Shown: positions 9,701 to 18,294 of the stretch, one piece after another | Layout of the letters: each line of letters opens with the position of its first letter | How positions within the stretch are numbered: the first letter of the stretch is position 1 | Assembly (NCBI RefSeq): GCF_014207655.1 | Contig: NZ_JACHHJ010000004.1 | Coordinates: 1 to 64,000 of the forward strand | Source: Geomicrobium halophilum | Lineage (GTDB): Bacteria > Bacillota > Bacilli > Bacillales > Marinococcaceae | Length of the DNA stretch: 64,000 nt | Reading direction: 5' to 3' | Notes under the pieces: generated by a model | What the model was told of the DNA's origin: nothing | What the model saw: only the letters and a program-made list of their open reading frames with translations | The model's database searches: none | Position numbers and translations under genes: made by a program

Positions 9701-10042
9701 ATGGAAAAAAATACGTATTATGTCAATTTAAATCCTACAAGCATGGAGGACATCACAACATCAAAAATCAACGATCATGAGTTAATTGAATACAGCATCG
9801 AAGCAACACCTGAAGAACGGGATGAGTTACAGGAACTGATGTTAAACGTGCAGACCCATGATATGGAACTCAAAGACTTATTTTCGTTTAGGCATTTCAA
9901 CGAGGATTTCACATCAGCAGATAGTGAAAGATTTCAACATGGTCTTAATGAAGTGTACAAAAAGATCTATGAATTAGGAACAGAGGAAACGAAAATGAAG
10001 ATGGATCAGCTAAATCCATCTCCATTAAGCAATGATGAATAA
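9701..10042 (+). CDS. Hypothetical protein, paralogue of the 9074 gene
   Basis: A 113-residue acidic soluble protein sharing the YYVNL start, IEAT, FNE and YELGTEET motifs with the product at 9074. The start is placed at 9701, where AAGGGG lies eight bases upstream; the longer frame runs back through the dispersed repeat and is unlikely to be translated. Function unknown. It is convergent with mutY, nine bases apart, without an obvious terminator. Confidence 0.7.
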   Translation: MEKNTYYVNLNPTSMEDITTSKINDHELIEYSIEATPEERDELQELMLNVQTHDMELKDLFSFRHFNEDFTSADSERFQHGLNEVYKKIYELGTEETKMKMDQLNPSPLSNDE

Positions 10043-10051
10043 TAAAAGCCG

Positions 10052-11140
10052 TTAACGCAATTGCTGGCGCCAAATTTTTTGGTGGACAACAGGAAAAGCG
10101 AGCTTCTCAGCTTCTGTTTTTTGCATCCAGTTTCCTCTATTCATCGATGAAGGAACGATTGCGTGAAACACACGCACCTTCCAGATGAGATGGCTAAATA
10201 CATGTTCCAGTGATTGTTCGGTATCTTCTAAGGTTACATCAACCTGATAGGTTTCCTTTAGATATTGTTGCAGGCTTTGCTGGCGTAGAGCCGGAGGTGC
10301 TTCTACCATAGGAAATTGCCACATGCCGGCAAGTAACCCCTGCTTCGGGCGTTGTTCGATTAGGACAGCCCCGTCTTCACTTTCGATAACCGCAACCGCC
10401 ATCGTCTGTTGTTTTTGACTTTGCTTCTTCGCTTTCACCGGAAGTTGTTCAACCATCTGTTGATCATAGGCTCTGCAGACTTCTTGTACTGGACAAATAT
10501 CACAGGATGGGTTTTTTGGAGTACAAATGAGGGCTCCCAATTCGATTAACCCCTGATTGAAATCTGAAGGGGGAGTGCCGCTGATAAGTATACGTACACA
10601 GTTTTCCATGTGTTTACGTGTTCGCTGTTTCCCGATATCGTCGGTTAAGAGGAGAACCCGTGCCAGTACGCGCATGACATTGCCATCTACTGCGGGCTCT
10701 TCCAGGTCATAGGCAATACTCATTACAGCGCCTTTTGTATAGGGACCTACTCCTTTTAAAGAGGCAAATTCTTCAGGGTCTTGAGGAACTTCTCCCCCAT
10801 ATGTATTCACGACTTCCCTGACCGCTGATTGCAAGTTGCGCGCCCGCGAGTAGTAGCCTAAACCTTCCCATGCTTTCATCACCTGATCCTCATGAGCTTC
10901 GGCTAACGCTTCCGGTGTTGGAAATTTTTCCATGAACTGTTGGTAATAGGGTTTCACGGTGTCGACTCTTGTTTGCTGTAACATGATTTCCGAAACCCAA
11001 ATACGATAAGGATCTTTACTCTCTCGCCAAGGCAAGTGGCGCTGGTGAGCTTCGTACCATTGCAATAATTGTTCGCGAAAATATTGGTTTGGAAAAGTCG
11101 CAAGCACATCTTCCTTTGTGTCGTAAGAACGTTGCATCAT
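10052..11140 (-). CDS. mutY: A/G-specific adenine glycosylase MutY
   Basis: A 362-residue DNA glycosylase that removes adenine opposite 8-oxoguanine. The catalytic Glu lies in SEIMLQQTRVDTV, the helix-hairpin-helix in LKGVGPYTKGAV and the catalytic Asp in EPAVDGNVMRVLARV. The [4Fe-4S] ligands follow the pattern C-x6-C-x2-C-x5-C (CTPKNPSCDICPVQEVC). A C-terminal NUDIX-like 8-oxoG recognition domain follows from about residue 235. Length is normal for Firmicutes MutY; matches B. subtilis yfhQ in position. Confidence 0.95.
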   Translation of the reverse strand: MMQRSYDTKEDVLATFPNQYFREQLLQWYEAHQRHLPWRESKDPYRIWVSEIMLQQTRVDTVKPYYQQFMEKFPTPEALAEAHEDQVMKAWEGLGYYSRARNLQSAVREVVNTYGGEVPQDPEEFASLKGVGPYTKGAVMSIAYDLEEPAVDGNVMRVLARVLLLTDDIGKQRTRKHMENCVRILISGTPPSDFNQGLIELGALICTPKNPSCDICPVQEVCRAYDQQMVEQLPVKAKKQSQKQQTMAVAVIESEDGAVLIEQRPKQGLLAGMWQFPMVEAPPALRQQSLQQYLKETYQVDVTLEDTEQSLEHVFSHLIWKVRVFHAIVPSSMNRGNWMQKTEAEKLAFPVVHQKIWRQQLR

Positions 11141-11149
11141 TCATCATCC

Positions 11150-11467
11150 TTATGTTAAATCTCGAAATGCCCAGCAATTGACTTGCTCAAGCGGTTTGCT
11201 AATCCATTGGGCCAGATCGCCAAATCGAGGGTCCTCCCTTGTACGGCGAGCCGATTTTACAGCTTCATACACCTCTATTGAAGAAACGGTAAACCATTCT
11301 ACATATAAGCCGGGTTGTTCCAACGCCTCCAACCAGCGAAAATGTTTGACACCTAGTTGGTTCATCTCTGTTTCTATCCTTTTCATCCAGTTTTGATACT
11401 GTCGCTCATACCCTTCCAGAATTTTATATTCCATAAATACTTGAATGGCGTCTTGCTGCTCGTCCAT
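11150..11467 (-). CDS. Hypothetical protein upstream of mutY
   Basis: A 105-residue soluble protein rich in aromatic residues (YERQYQNWM, FRWLEAL, LYVEWF) with an alternating strand and helix pattern that resembles a ferredoxin-like dimeric barrel of the antibiotic-monooxygenase or NIPSNAP kind, though I cannot place it in a family. Its stop codon lies nine bases before the mutY start, so the two are likely cotranscribed. Confidence 0.65.
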   Translation of the reverse strand: MDEQQDAIQVFMEYKILEGYERQYQNWMKRIETEMNQLGVKHFRWLEALEQPGLYVEWFTVSSIEVYEAVKSARRTREDPRFGDLAQWISKPLEQVNCWAFRDLT

Positions 11468-11597
11468 GAATGAGGCCTTCTTTCTTTTAAATATTGTAGG
11501 ACGCCGCCCAAAATCGTGGACCTTCGTTTACTCCAAAAAAAATATTTGCTACCCTGACAATTAAGAATCAATCATGATAAAGGAGGTACTACCGGGA

Positions 11598-12611
11598 ATG
11601 GACACTGCTACACACGCGGTTATGGGAGTCGGAATTAGCGGTCTTGCCACATTAGACCCGGTGGTTGCCGAAAGCTCAGTTACATTTCAAGCCGTGGTTT
11701 TGGGAATTATCATTGGATCTCAAGCCCCCGATCTGGATACGGTCTTAAAGATGAAAAATAACGCATCTTATATTACCAATCATCGAGGTGCCACCCACTC
11801 CATTCCCGCCGTCATTCTATGGTCTATACTGATTCCTGCGGTCATTTATATCATCTTCCCAGGCGCAGACTTATTCAATCTATGGCTTTGGACATTTCTT
11901 GCCGTTATCTTGCATGTCTTCGTTGACATTTTCAACGCATACGGAACCAAAGCGCTAGAGCCATTTAAAGACAGATGGATTGCCTTAGGAGCTATTAATA
12001 TTTTTGATCCGTTCATTTTCTTCTCGCACATGGCAGGAATCCTATTCTGGATCCTTGGTGCTCACCCCGGATATACATTTTTAATCATTTACGGAATCCT
12101 TGTCGTTTACTACTTGTGGAGGATGAAGGCCCGCAATTATGTCATTCGACGTGTAAGTAAGCTCCATCCGCACGCGACTCATATTTTTATCTCGCCCACC
12201 TATCGTTGGTCTGAGTTTCACCTTGTCATCCGAACAAGGTACCATTTCCATGTCGCTACCTGGAAAAAGAAAAATATCCGTTATCTGGAAAGCTATCCAT
12301 TTGAACCGATTCCGGCTGACCCCATTGTTCAAGCAGCCCTGGAAGATGTTAACCTGACTGCTTTTCTTTCGTTCTCGCCGGCCTATCGTTGGGAAGTCAA
12401 AGAAACCGTCCACGGATATGACGTTATTTTCACCGATTTACGTTATCGCTCGGCTGGCTATTACCCTTTCTTGACGATTGTCCAGCTAGATCAAAACCTG
12501 AACATCGAGGGCTCTTATACCGGTTGGATCTTCAACCTTAAAAAGCTGGAAAGGAAATTAGAACGATCTCGTTCTCATAAAAAGAAAACACAACTGTTAA
12601 ACGCAACGTGA
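11598..12611 (+). CDS. yfhP: Membrane-bound metal-dependent hydrolase family protein (YfhP)
   Basis: A 337-residue protein with four or five membrane helices in the first 190 residues and a soluble C-terminal part. The N-terminal MDTATHAVMG, the NHRGATHSIP motif and the DIFNAYGTKALEPF motif carry the His, Asp and Asn residues that define the YdjM/YfhP metal-hydrolase family (DUF457-like). The internal ATG at 11598 is preferred because the AAAGGAGGT site lies 11 bases upstream and the product then starts at the family signature. Substrate unknown. Synteny with mutY matches B. subtilis yfhP. Confidence 0.87.
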   Translation: MDTATHAVMGVGISGLATLDPVVAESSVTFQAVVLGIIIGSQAPDLDTVLKMKNNASYITNHRGATHSIPAVILWSILIPAVIYIIFPGADLFNLWLWTFLAVILHVFVDIFNAYGTKALEPFKDRWIALGAINIFDPFIFFSHMAGILFWILGAHPGYTFLIIYGILVVYYLWRMKARNYVIRRVSKLHPHATHIFISPTYRWSEFHLVIRTRYHFHVATWKKKNIRYLESYPFEPIPADPIVQAALEDVNLTAFLSFSPAYRWEVKETVHGYDVIFTDLRYRSAGYYPFLTIVQLDQNLNIEGSYTGWIFNLKKLERKLERSRSHKKKTQLLNAT

Positions 12612-12640
12612 ACGACATTGATTCGTTCACGTTTTAATTT
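12607..12640 (+). terminator. Terminator of yfhP
   Basis: CGTGAACG and CGTTCACG pair around a nine-base loop and are followed by a T-rich tract that overlaps the stop codon of convergent yfhH. Confidence 0.88.
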
Positions 12641-12948
12641 TTGAGAGCTAGTAAAGCAATAGGAATTGCTGTTAGAGAGGTGTCGCCATCTCTATACCCC
12701 CAGGCAAATACACCATTCATATAAGATATAACGAATGGTGCTTTGTCTTCTCCAACGATCGAGTATTCTTCTCCAGGGACAAAATCATCCGGATCCAACA
12801 AATAGGACTGTGCTATCAGTTTTTTCCTTTCGTGAACAGAAAACTCACTGACCATTCCTTTTTGCTCCGCTTTTTTCGATAATTCATTTAACCTGGCTAC
12901 CTCGTCCATTAGTTCCTGTTGGCTCATATGGCCGTAACGTTGCTCCAT
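12634..12948 (-). CDS. yfhH: DUF1811 family protein YfhH
   Basis: A 104-residue protein matching the YfhH family: SQQELMDEVARLNE helix, KAEQKGMVSE, YLLDPDDFVPGEEY and the FVISYMNGVFAWGYR segment that binds into a beta barrel. Function unknown. The internal ATG at 12948 is preferred because it reproduces the family N-terminus (ME-RY---M) and has AGAGGTG ten bases upstream. It begins four bases after the recX stop codon, so recX and yfhH form an operon. Confidence 0.87.
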   Translation of the reverse strand: MEQRYGHMSQQELMDEVARLNELSKKAEQKGMVSEFSVHERKKLIAQSYLLDPDDFVPGEEYSIVGEDKAPFVISYMNGVFAWGYRDGDTSLTAIPIALLALKN

Positions 12949-12952
12949 CGCT

Positions 12953-13783
12953 TTAGTACACCTCTTTTTCCTCTTGTTCATCAAGATATTGATCAATCAT
13001 TGTTAATGTAAAACCTTTTCTATAAAGGTGTTCTTTCAATTTCTGCTTAAAGGCCTCTTCTTCATGTCGTTTCCTTAATTTGAATTCTGCTTTTTCGGCT
13101 TGCAGACGTAAAGCCTCCCATTCTTCTTCACCCTGACTGTGAAAATCATAAGCTTCAAAAGCGGTCTGTATGAGCGAATGGCTGTACCCTTTACGTAACA
13201 ATGCATCGGTTAACTTTTTTTTCCGCAAAACAAGGCTATCTTTCGGTATTGTTTTTTCTTTTTTCTCGATAATCTTTAACATCATTTGGACTTGTATTTC
13301 TTCGTCATATTGCTCTAGCGCTTCATCAATCAGAGAGGGATGAATCCCTTTTTCATTTAAATATTGGCGGATTCTACCCGGGCCTTTATCTGTCGTACTT
13401 ATCGTAACGCGTACGTAGGTTCTTGCATATTCAGCATCGTTGATATATCCATGCCAGATCATGGAATTTATTGCTTCATCAATATGATCGGGAGGGAGAT
13501 CTTGCTCCTGGAGTTTATCACGAACCTCCGCTTCTGTGCGCATGCGTTTCGACAAATATTGCAGCGCCTGCTTTTTCGCCTTTTCCTTGTTGTCAGCCTG
13601 AATAATTTCTTCGAGTTCATCATCTGTAATGCTTTTGCCCTTCGTTAACTGCATACGTGCCAGTATAATTTCATGCACTCCACATGCAAAGCGTTCGCCA
13701 TTGTGATCTTCTATAAATAGATTGTACCGTTTTGAATCATCTTTCTGAGTTGTAATCCTGGAGATTTTTATATGATCACCCAC
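12953..13783 (-). CDS. recX: Recombination regulatory protein RecX
   Basis: A 276-residue, highly charged, helical protein that modulates RecA filaments. The three-helix repeats of RecX are visible as KKQALQYLSKRMRTEAEVRDKL, the WHGYINDAEYARTYVR block and later RKGYSHSLIQ and RKGFTLTMID units. Length fits the long Bacillus form (YfhG). Position beside yfhF and yfhH matches B. subtilis. Confidence 0.92.
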   Translation of the reverse strand: MGDHIKISRITTQKDDSKRYNLFIEDHNGERFACGVHEIILARMQLTKGKSITDDELEEIIQADNKEKAKKQALQYLSKRMRTEAEVRDKLQEQDLPPDHIDEAINSMIWHGYINDAEYARTYVRVTISTTDKGPGRIRQYLNEKGIHPSLIDEALEQYDEEIQVQMMLKIIEKKEKTIPKDSLVLRKKKLTDALLRKGYSHSLIQTAFEAYDFHSQGEEEWEALRLQAEKAEFKLRKRHEEEAFKQKLKEHLYRKGFTLTMIDQYLDEQEEKEVY

Positions 13784-13854
13784 TTTTGATGGTTATACCT
13801 TTTGTTTACAGGGAAAAGCACTAATAAGGATCAATGCGAAGGAGCGGATGTGTC

Positions 13855-14760
13855 ATGCATATTGTCATTAGCGGAGGGACTGGACTGGTTGGTAAAGCCC
13901 TCTCGAAAAAATTACGCACTCTTGGTCATTCCGTTTCCATTTTAACAAGAAATCGGGAAAACAAACAGAATGAAAGCAACCTGCAATATGTTGAATGGCT
14001 CTCGGACACCAAACCCGAACAAGAGCTTGGAAATGTCGATGCTATCATCAATTTAGCAGGTGCCTCCATCAGTAAAAGATGGACGAAAGCGCATAAAAAA
14101 CGGATGTTAAATAGTCGCATCAAAGCCACTCAGGAATGTATTCGCATTATGCAAAACTTACCCGAGCGACCGAATGTATTCATCAGTGCTTCCGCCATGG
14201 GCTATTATGGCATCTCACGCACTGACACTTTTACGGAAGAGAGCGCACCCGCTAACAGCAATTTTCTCCAAGAAGTAAGTGAACGGTGGGAAAAAGAAGC
14301 AAAGCCCGCTGAAGATATGGGGATAAGAACGGTGTACGCACGTTTTGGATTAATCCTTGACAGCAAGGAGGGAGCACTCCCCAAAATGATGCTTCCCTAT
14401 AAATTAGGAGCAGGGGGTCCGATAGGTTCTGGAGAGCAATGGTATTCCTGGGTTCATCGGGAAGACGTCGTCCATTTTCTCATTCATGCATTGGAACATT
14501 CAGGAATGGAAGGGGCTTATAACGTTACGGCTCCAAACCCCGAGCGTATGCGTGATTTCGGGAAAGAGCTCAGTCGTGTTTTGAGGAGACCTCATTGGCT
14601 GCCCGCGCCTGCCTTTGCCGTCCGTATGGCACTCGGCGAAATGAGTGTGCTTATTTTAGAAGGACAAAAGGTCATTCCGGAAAAAACCAAGCAGTCCGGA
14701 TATCAATTTTATTACGAGAATTTGGATCATGCTTTAGGCTCCTTGCTTCGCAAAAAATGA
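13855..14760 (+). CDS. yfhF: NAD-dependent epimerase/dehydratase family protein (YfhF, TIGR01777)
   Basis: A 301-residue extended short-chain dehydrogenase-like protein. The N-terminal MHIVISGGTGLVG is the nucleotide-binding loop, followed by NLAGASISKRW and SASAMGYYG, and the C-terminal DUF1731-type segment contains LRRPHWLPAPAFAVR. Physiological role is unsettled; relatives include the SulA-type inhibitor-like protein of E. coli. The internal ATG at 13855 is favoured by AAGGAG about 11 bases upstream and by the start of the Rossmann strand. Confidence 0.9.
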   Translation: MHIVISGGTGLVGKALSKKLRTLGHSVSILTRNRENKQNESNLQYVEWLSDTKPEQELGNVDAIINLAGASISKRWTKAHKKRMLNSRIKATQECIRIMQNLPERPNVFISASAMGYYGISRTDTFTEESAPANSNFLQEVSERWEKEAKPAEDMGIRTVYARFGLILDSKEGALPKMMLPYKLGAGGPIGSGEQWYSWVHREDVVHFLIHALEHSGMEGAYNVTAPNPERMRDFGKELSRVLRRPHWLPAPAFAVRMALGEMSVLILEGQKVIPEKTKQSGYQFYYENLDHALGSLLRKK

Positions 14761-14833
14761 ATGTAGTCAGAGCATGGACAGGTAATCGAGCGAACAAAAA
14801 TTCAGCCAACCATTCTGCTCATTTATCTAAAGC

Positions 14834-14869
14834 TACCAATGTCCACACAAAGACTCGTGGACATTGGTA
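14834..14869. terminator. Hairpin between yfhF and the M20 peptidase gene
   Basis: A perfect 13-base inverted repeat (TACCAATGTCCAC and its complement) with a ten-base loop lies between two convergent genes. There is no strong T-run, so termination efficiency is uncertain. Confidence 0.6.
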
Positions 14870-14897
14870 TATCAGTAGTCTCTTTATTGAAGTGTTT

Positions 14898-16181
14898 TCA
14901 TGATTCTTTGGAAATTAACCCGCACCAGTTTGATAGAAATTCAGCATAAACTTTGGTTACTTGCTTTACACTTTGCAAATCAATCCATTCATCAATTTCA
15001 TGAAAGTTTCCACCCTCAGGCCCGTAACAGGTCGCCGGGATATCATAGTACAAATTAAAAAAACGCGCGTCAGTAGTAGACGATAATACCGTTCGCTCTG
15101 CCGGTTGCTGCAAAATGGTTTCATGGGCATTGTCAAGGGTCTTAAAAAACACAGATTGATCATCCATAACAGCACCTTCGGCATGAAACCCAAAGAAGGT
15201 GATTTCCGGAGGCTGTTTAGCAAGCCATGGATCTTGATCTGCTGCTTCTAATACCCATTCTTTTAGCTCTTTTTTTACCGCTTCTACAGACTGTCCGGGA
15301 TACAGACCCACCCTGCCTTCCATAACAGCTTTTACAGGTACATTGGAAGGAAAGTCCCCGGCATGAAAGGTACCTATATTGATGTCTACCGGGTGAGGCA
15401 TATCTTTAAATGCTGAGTGCTTTGGGCGCTCATTCATCATCTTCTCATATTTCTGCAAAGCAGATATAATCACTGTGCCCCTCTCTACAACATTGACCAC
15501 TTGATTAATGCTTTCATCCTTCATCGCGGTATTTATGGTGATTCGAAACCAAAGACTCCCTACCTGTGCCTTCGCCGGCCGCAGCCCAAATGGCTCGGGA
15601 ATGAGCGCTCCATCGGCTGTATACCCTTTAGCAAGTGCGGAAAGGGCACCATTGCCCGTCCTTTCCTCATCCACAACACTTTGCAACATAAAATGGGCAC
15701 CGGGTTTATAACCCGCTGATTTGATAGCTTTATAGGCAAAGATCATAGCAGTAACGCCCGCTTTCATATCTGCCACACCGCGTCCATACATCTTCCCATC
15801 CCGTAACACCGGCACCCAGGGATCACTTGACCATAAAGACACCGGCTCAGGACTTACAACATCTACATGTCCCTGAAAAATAAGACTCTTTCCTTTGGGT
15901 ACTTCAGGCGCAGCCTGTTTTGCGATGACTACATCGCTTTCTTCATACCCCCACTCTGGCGGTGAAAATCCTGGATGATCAGCAATTTCTTTCACATCAG
16001 GTGTAAAACGATCTACGTCCATATCTAATTCTGAAATGAAATAGTCAGCTAAAAAAGCTTGAAGAGCCTTCTCTTTTCCACTGACACTCGGGAAACGACT
16101 GATCTCTTGTAGAAAGTCTACTTCTTCTGTCCATAATTCATCAATTTTATTTAAAATATGATTGGGTATCGCGGCCTCCAC
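14898..16181 (-). CDS. M20 family metallopeptidase (ArgE/DapE/YodQ-like deacylase)
   Basis: A 427-residue di-zinc amidohydrolase. Metal ligands are in GHVDVV (His, first Asp catalytic), GRGVADMK (bridging Asp), VVDEERTGNG (Glu-Glu), the ALIPEPFG Glu and the C-terminal GGNFHEIDE His. The dimerisation domain lies near residues 205-320. It most resembles the ArgE/DapE-related peptidase group such as B. subtilis YodQ, but the N-acyl substrate cannot be told from sequence. The start is supported by a GGTGACATC region upstream and by normal length. Confidence 0.85.
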   Translation of the reverse strand: MEAAIPNHILNKIDELWTEEVDFLQEISRFPSVSGKEKALQAFLADYFISELDMDVDRFTPDVKEIADHPGFSPPEWGYEESDVVIAKQAAPEVPKGKSLIFQGHVDVVSPEPVSLWSSDPWVPVLRDGKMYGRGVADMKAGVTAMIFAYKAIKSAGYKPGAHFMLQSVVDEERTGNGALSALAKGYTADGALIPEPFGLRPAKAQVGSLWFRITINTAMKDESINQVVNVVERGTVIISALQKYEKMMNERPKHSAFKDMPHPVDINIGTFHAGDFPSNVPVKAVMEGRVGLYPGQSVEAVKKELKEWVLEAADQDPWLAKQPPEITFFGFHAEGAVMDDQSVFFKTLDNAHETILQQPAERTVLSSTTDARFFNLYYDIPATCYGPEGGNFHEIDEWIDLQSVKQVTKVYAEFLSNWCGLISKES

Positions 16182-16695
16182 GATGATGTCACCTCTTCTG
16201 CTGTCACTCGTTTAGGTTTAACCTCAATATCGTAAATTTAACAGTAATATGGTTACAAACAAATCTTCATGATCGTATCTTTACTATACAAAACAGGGGG
16301 AGTGCCTCCCCCCATCTCATTGTACAATACGACCATCATGAATGTATGTCCCATCTCCCTAAAACAACAGGGTACTAAAACTTTGAATCATGATGATTCA
16401 TTTTAAAACACATAGAAGAGAATTCGCAGCCTACTTTTTTCTGTGAAAAGAATTTTGACATAACGATTCATTCTCATACTCAGTGAGGTGTCGCAAAACG
16501 TCATATTTGTTTTTCTCCATTTAGACCCGGAAACGGGGTCTTCCTCGGTAGTCACAACCTCTTCATGATATTTAAAGTTTTAAGGATATAAAGACCAGCA
16601 GGACGTCTTGGAGTAATTTGAAAATAACTCTTATTAGTTTAAACAAACCAAACCATGGTATCTTTCAAACGACATGGATTGCCTTTTTTCCAGGG
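16182..16695. other. Intergenic region with hairpins and repeat remnant
   Basis: About 510 bases without a convincing gene. Contents seen: a GGGGGAG/CTCCCCC hairpin at about 16297-16316 with a T-containing tract on the minus strand, which may end glutamate dehydrogenase transcripts; the repeat copy at 16433-16496; and a small AGACCC/GGGTCT stem near 16533-16552. Confidence 0.5.
16433..16496 (-). repeat. Copy 1 of a 65-bp dispersed repeat
   Basis: TTTTTTCTGTGAAA, GATTCATTCT and ACTCAGTG occur in the same order and spacing as at 25591-25655. On the minus strand both copies read in the same frame with a shared TE-x-x-NESL peptide, suggesting the decayed 3' end of a mobile-element gene. Confidence 0.5.
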
Positions 16696-18078
16696 TTAAT
16701 ACAGTTTTCCATGCTTATACAACAATGTGATCAATCTCATTAGAGCGAGTTTGTAACATAAGAACCTTGTCGTTTCATGATCTTCTGCGTAAAAATAATG
16801 ATCATAGACACGGTTGCTGATCTTTTTCATTTGCTTACTCATTTCTGAAATGACATCTTCTTTTGTATAACGATTCGGTACATTCGCCTGCATCCATTCC
16901 AGATAAGAAACGTGGACGCCACCTGCATTCGCCAAAATATCTGGAATAACTATAACTCCATTTTTCTCAAAATAGTCATCAGCTTTTGCAGTGATAGGGG
17001 CATTTGCGCCTTCCAGCAAAATTTCAGCGGAAACTTCATGCATATTTTCTTCGGTAATTTGATCCTCTACTGCTGCAAGAATAAGCAAATCACATTCACT
17101 CGTTAATACAGATGTTGGGTGATCAATCGTAGCCTGGATGCCCGCTGTGTTTACCTGCTCTTCAGTTTTTGGCAGCTGACCATGCTCTTTTATATAAGCA
17201 ATTAATGTTTTTATGTCCAACCCATTTTTGTTATGAAGAGTTACATCTTCATCAGATACCGCCACAACAATATGGTCAATCTCACTCTTGGCGGCTTCTT
17301 GAGCAGCTATGCTGCCAACATTTCCAAAACCTTGTACGGAAACTTTAATCGGTTCCTCCTTTGTTCTTAACCTTTCAAGTACATCCCAACTTTTCACCCT
17401 CGTTACCTTTGCTTGTTCCGCATTGTTAAACCATTCACTAATGAGATGATAATAGCTTAAAAACGTTCCGATGCCCGTAGCCTCTCTGCGGCCAGCGACA
17501 CCCCCGTTATCGACACTTTTCCCTGTAAATGAATTCATATATGATTCCCCGGGAGCAATCGTTTTATACTCTCCGACCATCCAGTCAATTACCGTTTCAT
17601 TCGTGCCTAAATCCGGAGCAGGGATATCATGGGTTGGGCCTAAATCAATTTTTAACCGTTGAACATATTTTTTACTGATCAAATTAAGTTCTTTCGTTGA
17701 GAAATCTTTTGGGTGCACGTACACCCCGCCCTTTCCGCCACCGAAAGGTAACTCATGGAGGGCGTTTTTAATCGTCATAAGAATCGCTAAGTTCTCCACT
17801 TCTTCTTCATGGACATTGGGACTAAAGCGAACTCCTCCTTTATAAAACCCGCTAATATTATTATGCTGGACACGATAAGCAGGAATTCTTGCAATCGTTC
17901 CATTATCTCTCGACACTCGAATGTAACTTTTGATGATCTTATCTGTCGTTTTTAAAATCTCCGCGGCTGAATCAAATACGTAACCGTGTTCGTTGTTTAG
18001 GAATTCGTCTCGAAATTCTTCTTGTTTTAACTTATCAACAACGTCTTGAATTAAACCACGCGTTTCAGTTCGGCTCAT
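16696..18078 (-). CDS. Glu/Leu/Phe/Val dehydrogenase (probable glutamate dehydrogenase)
   Basis: A 460-residue NAD(P)-dependent amino acid dehydrogenase that interconverts glutamate and 2-oxoglutarate plus ammonia, or a related branched or aromatic amino acid. The glycine-rich substrate loop with catalytic Lys is LPFGGGKGGVYVHP near residue 115, the Asp-containing PAPDLGTNE near 155, and the dinucleotide fold near 240 has VQGFGNVGS. It is about 35 residues longer than B. subtilis RocG/GudB, mainly at the N-terminus and near residue 215. Glutamate is both a compatible solute and precursor of ectoine, which suits the setting, but specificity is not proven. Confidence 0.85.
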   Translation of the reverse strand: MSRTETRGLIQDVVDKLKQEEFRDEFLNNEHGYVFDSAAEILKTTDKIIKSYIRVSRDNGTIARIPAYRVQHNNISGFYKGGVRFSPNVHEEEVENLAILMTIKNALHELPFGGGKGGVYVHPKDFSTKELNLISKKYVQRLKIDLGPTHDIPAPDLGTNETVIDWMVGEYKTIAPGESYMNSFTGKSVDNGGVAGRREATGIGTFLSYYHLISEWFNNAEQAKVTRVKSWDVLERLRTKEEPIKVSVQGFGNVGSIAAQEAAKSEIDHIVVAVSDEDVTLHNKNGLDIKTLIAYIKEHGQLPKTEEQVNTAGIQATIDHPTSVLTSECDLLILAAVEDQITEENMHEVSAEILLEGANAPITAKADDYFEKNGVIVIPDILANAGGVHVSYLEWMQANVPNRYTKEDVISEMSKQMKKISNRVYDHYFYAEDHETTRFLCYKLALMRLITLLYKHGKLY

Positions 18079-18294
18079 TCACATCTTCCTCCCATTACAA
18101 AGTCCTATTATTCCATTCCCAAATCCTTCGATAGTAAACACACTTTTAGAGCCAATGTCATAGTGTCGCCTTTTAAGCGTGGTGTCATTAAAGAAGAAAT
18201 GGACATTAGTATGGGAGAATAAAAACGGAGTTCTTATCCGAAAACGAGTGCATGCACGCGGGCACCTCAACGTTTACCAAAAGTACCCTGTATA

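Noticed and set aside
16182-16695. Small genes in the gap after glutamate dehydrogenase
   Set aside because: Only short frames without binding sites are found; the one protein-like stretch is the repeat remnant.
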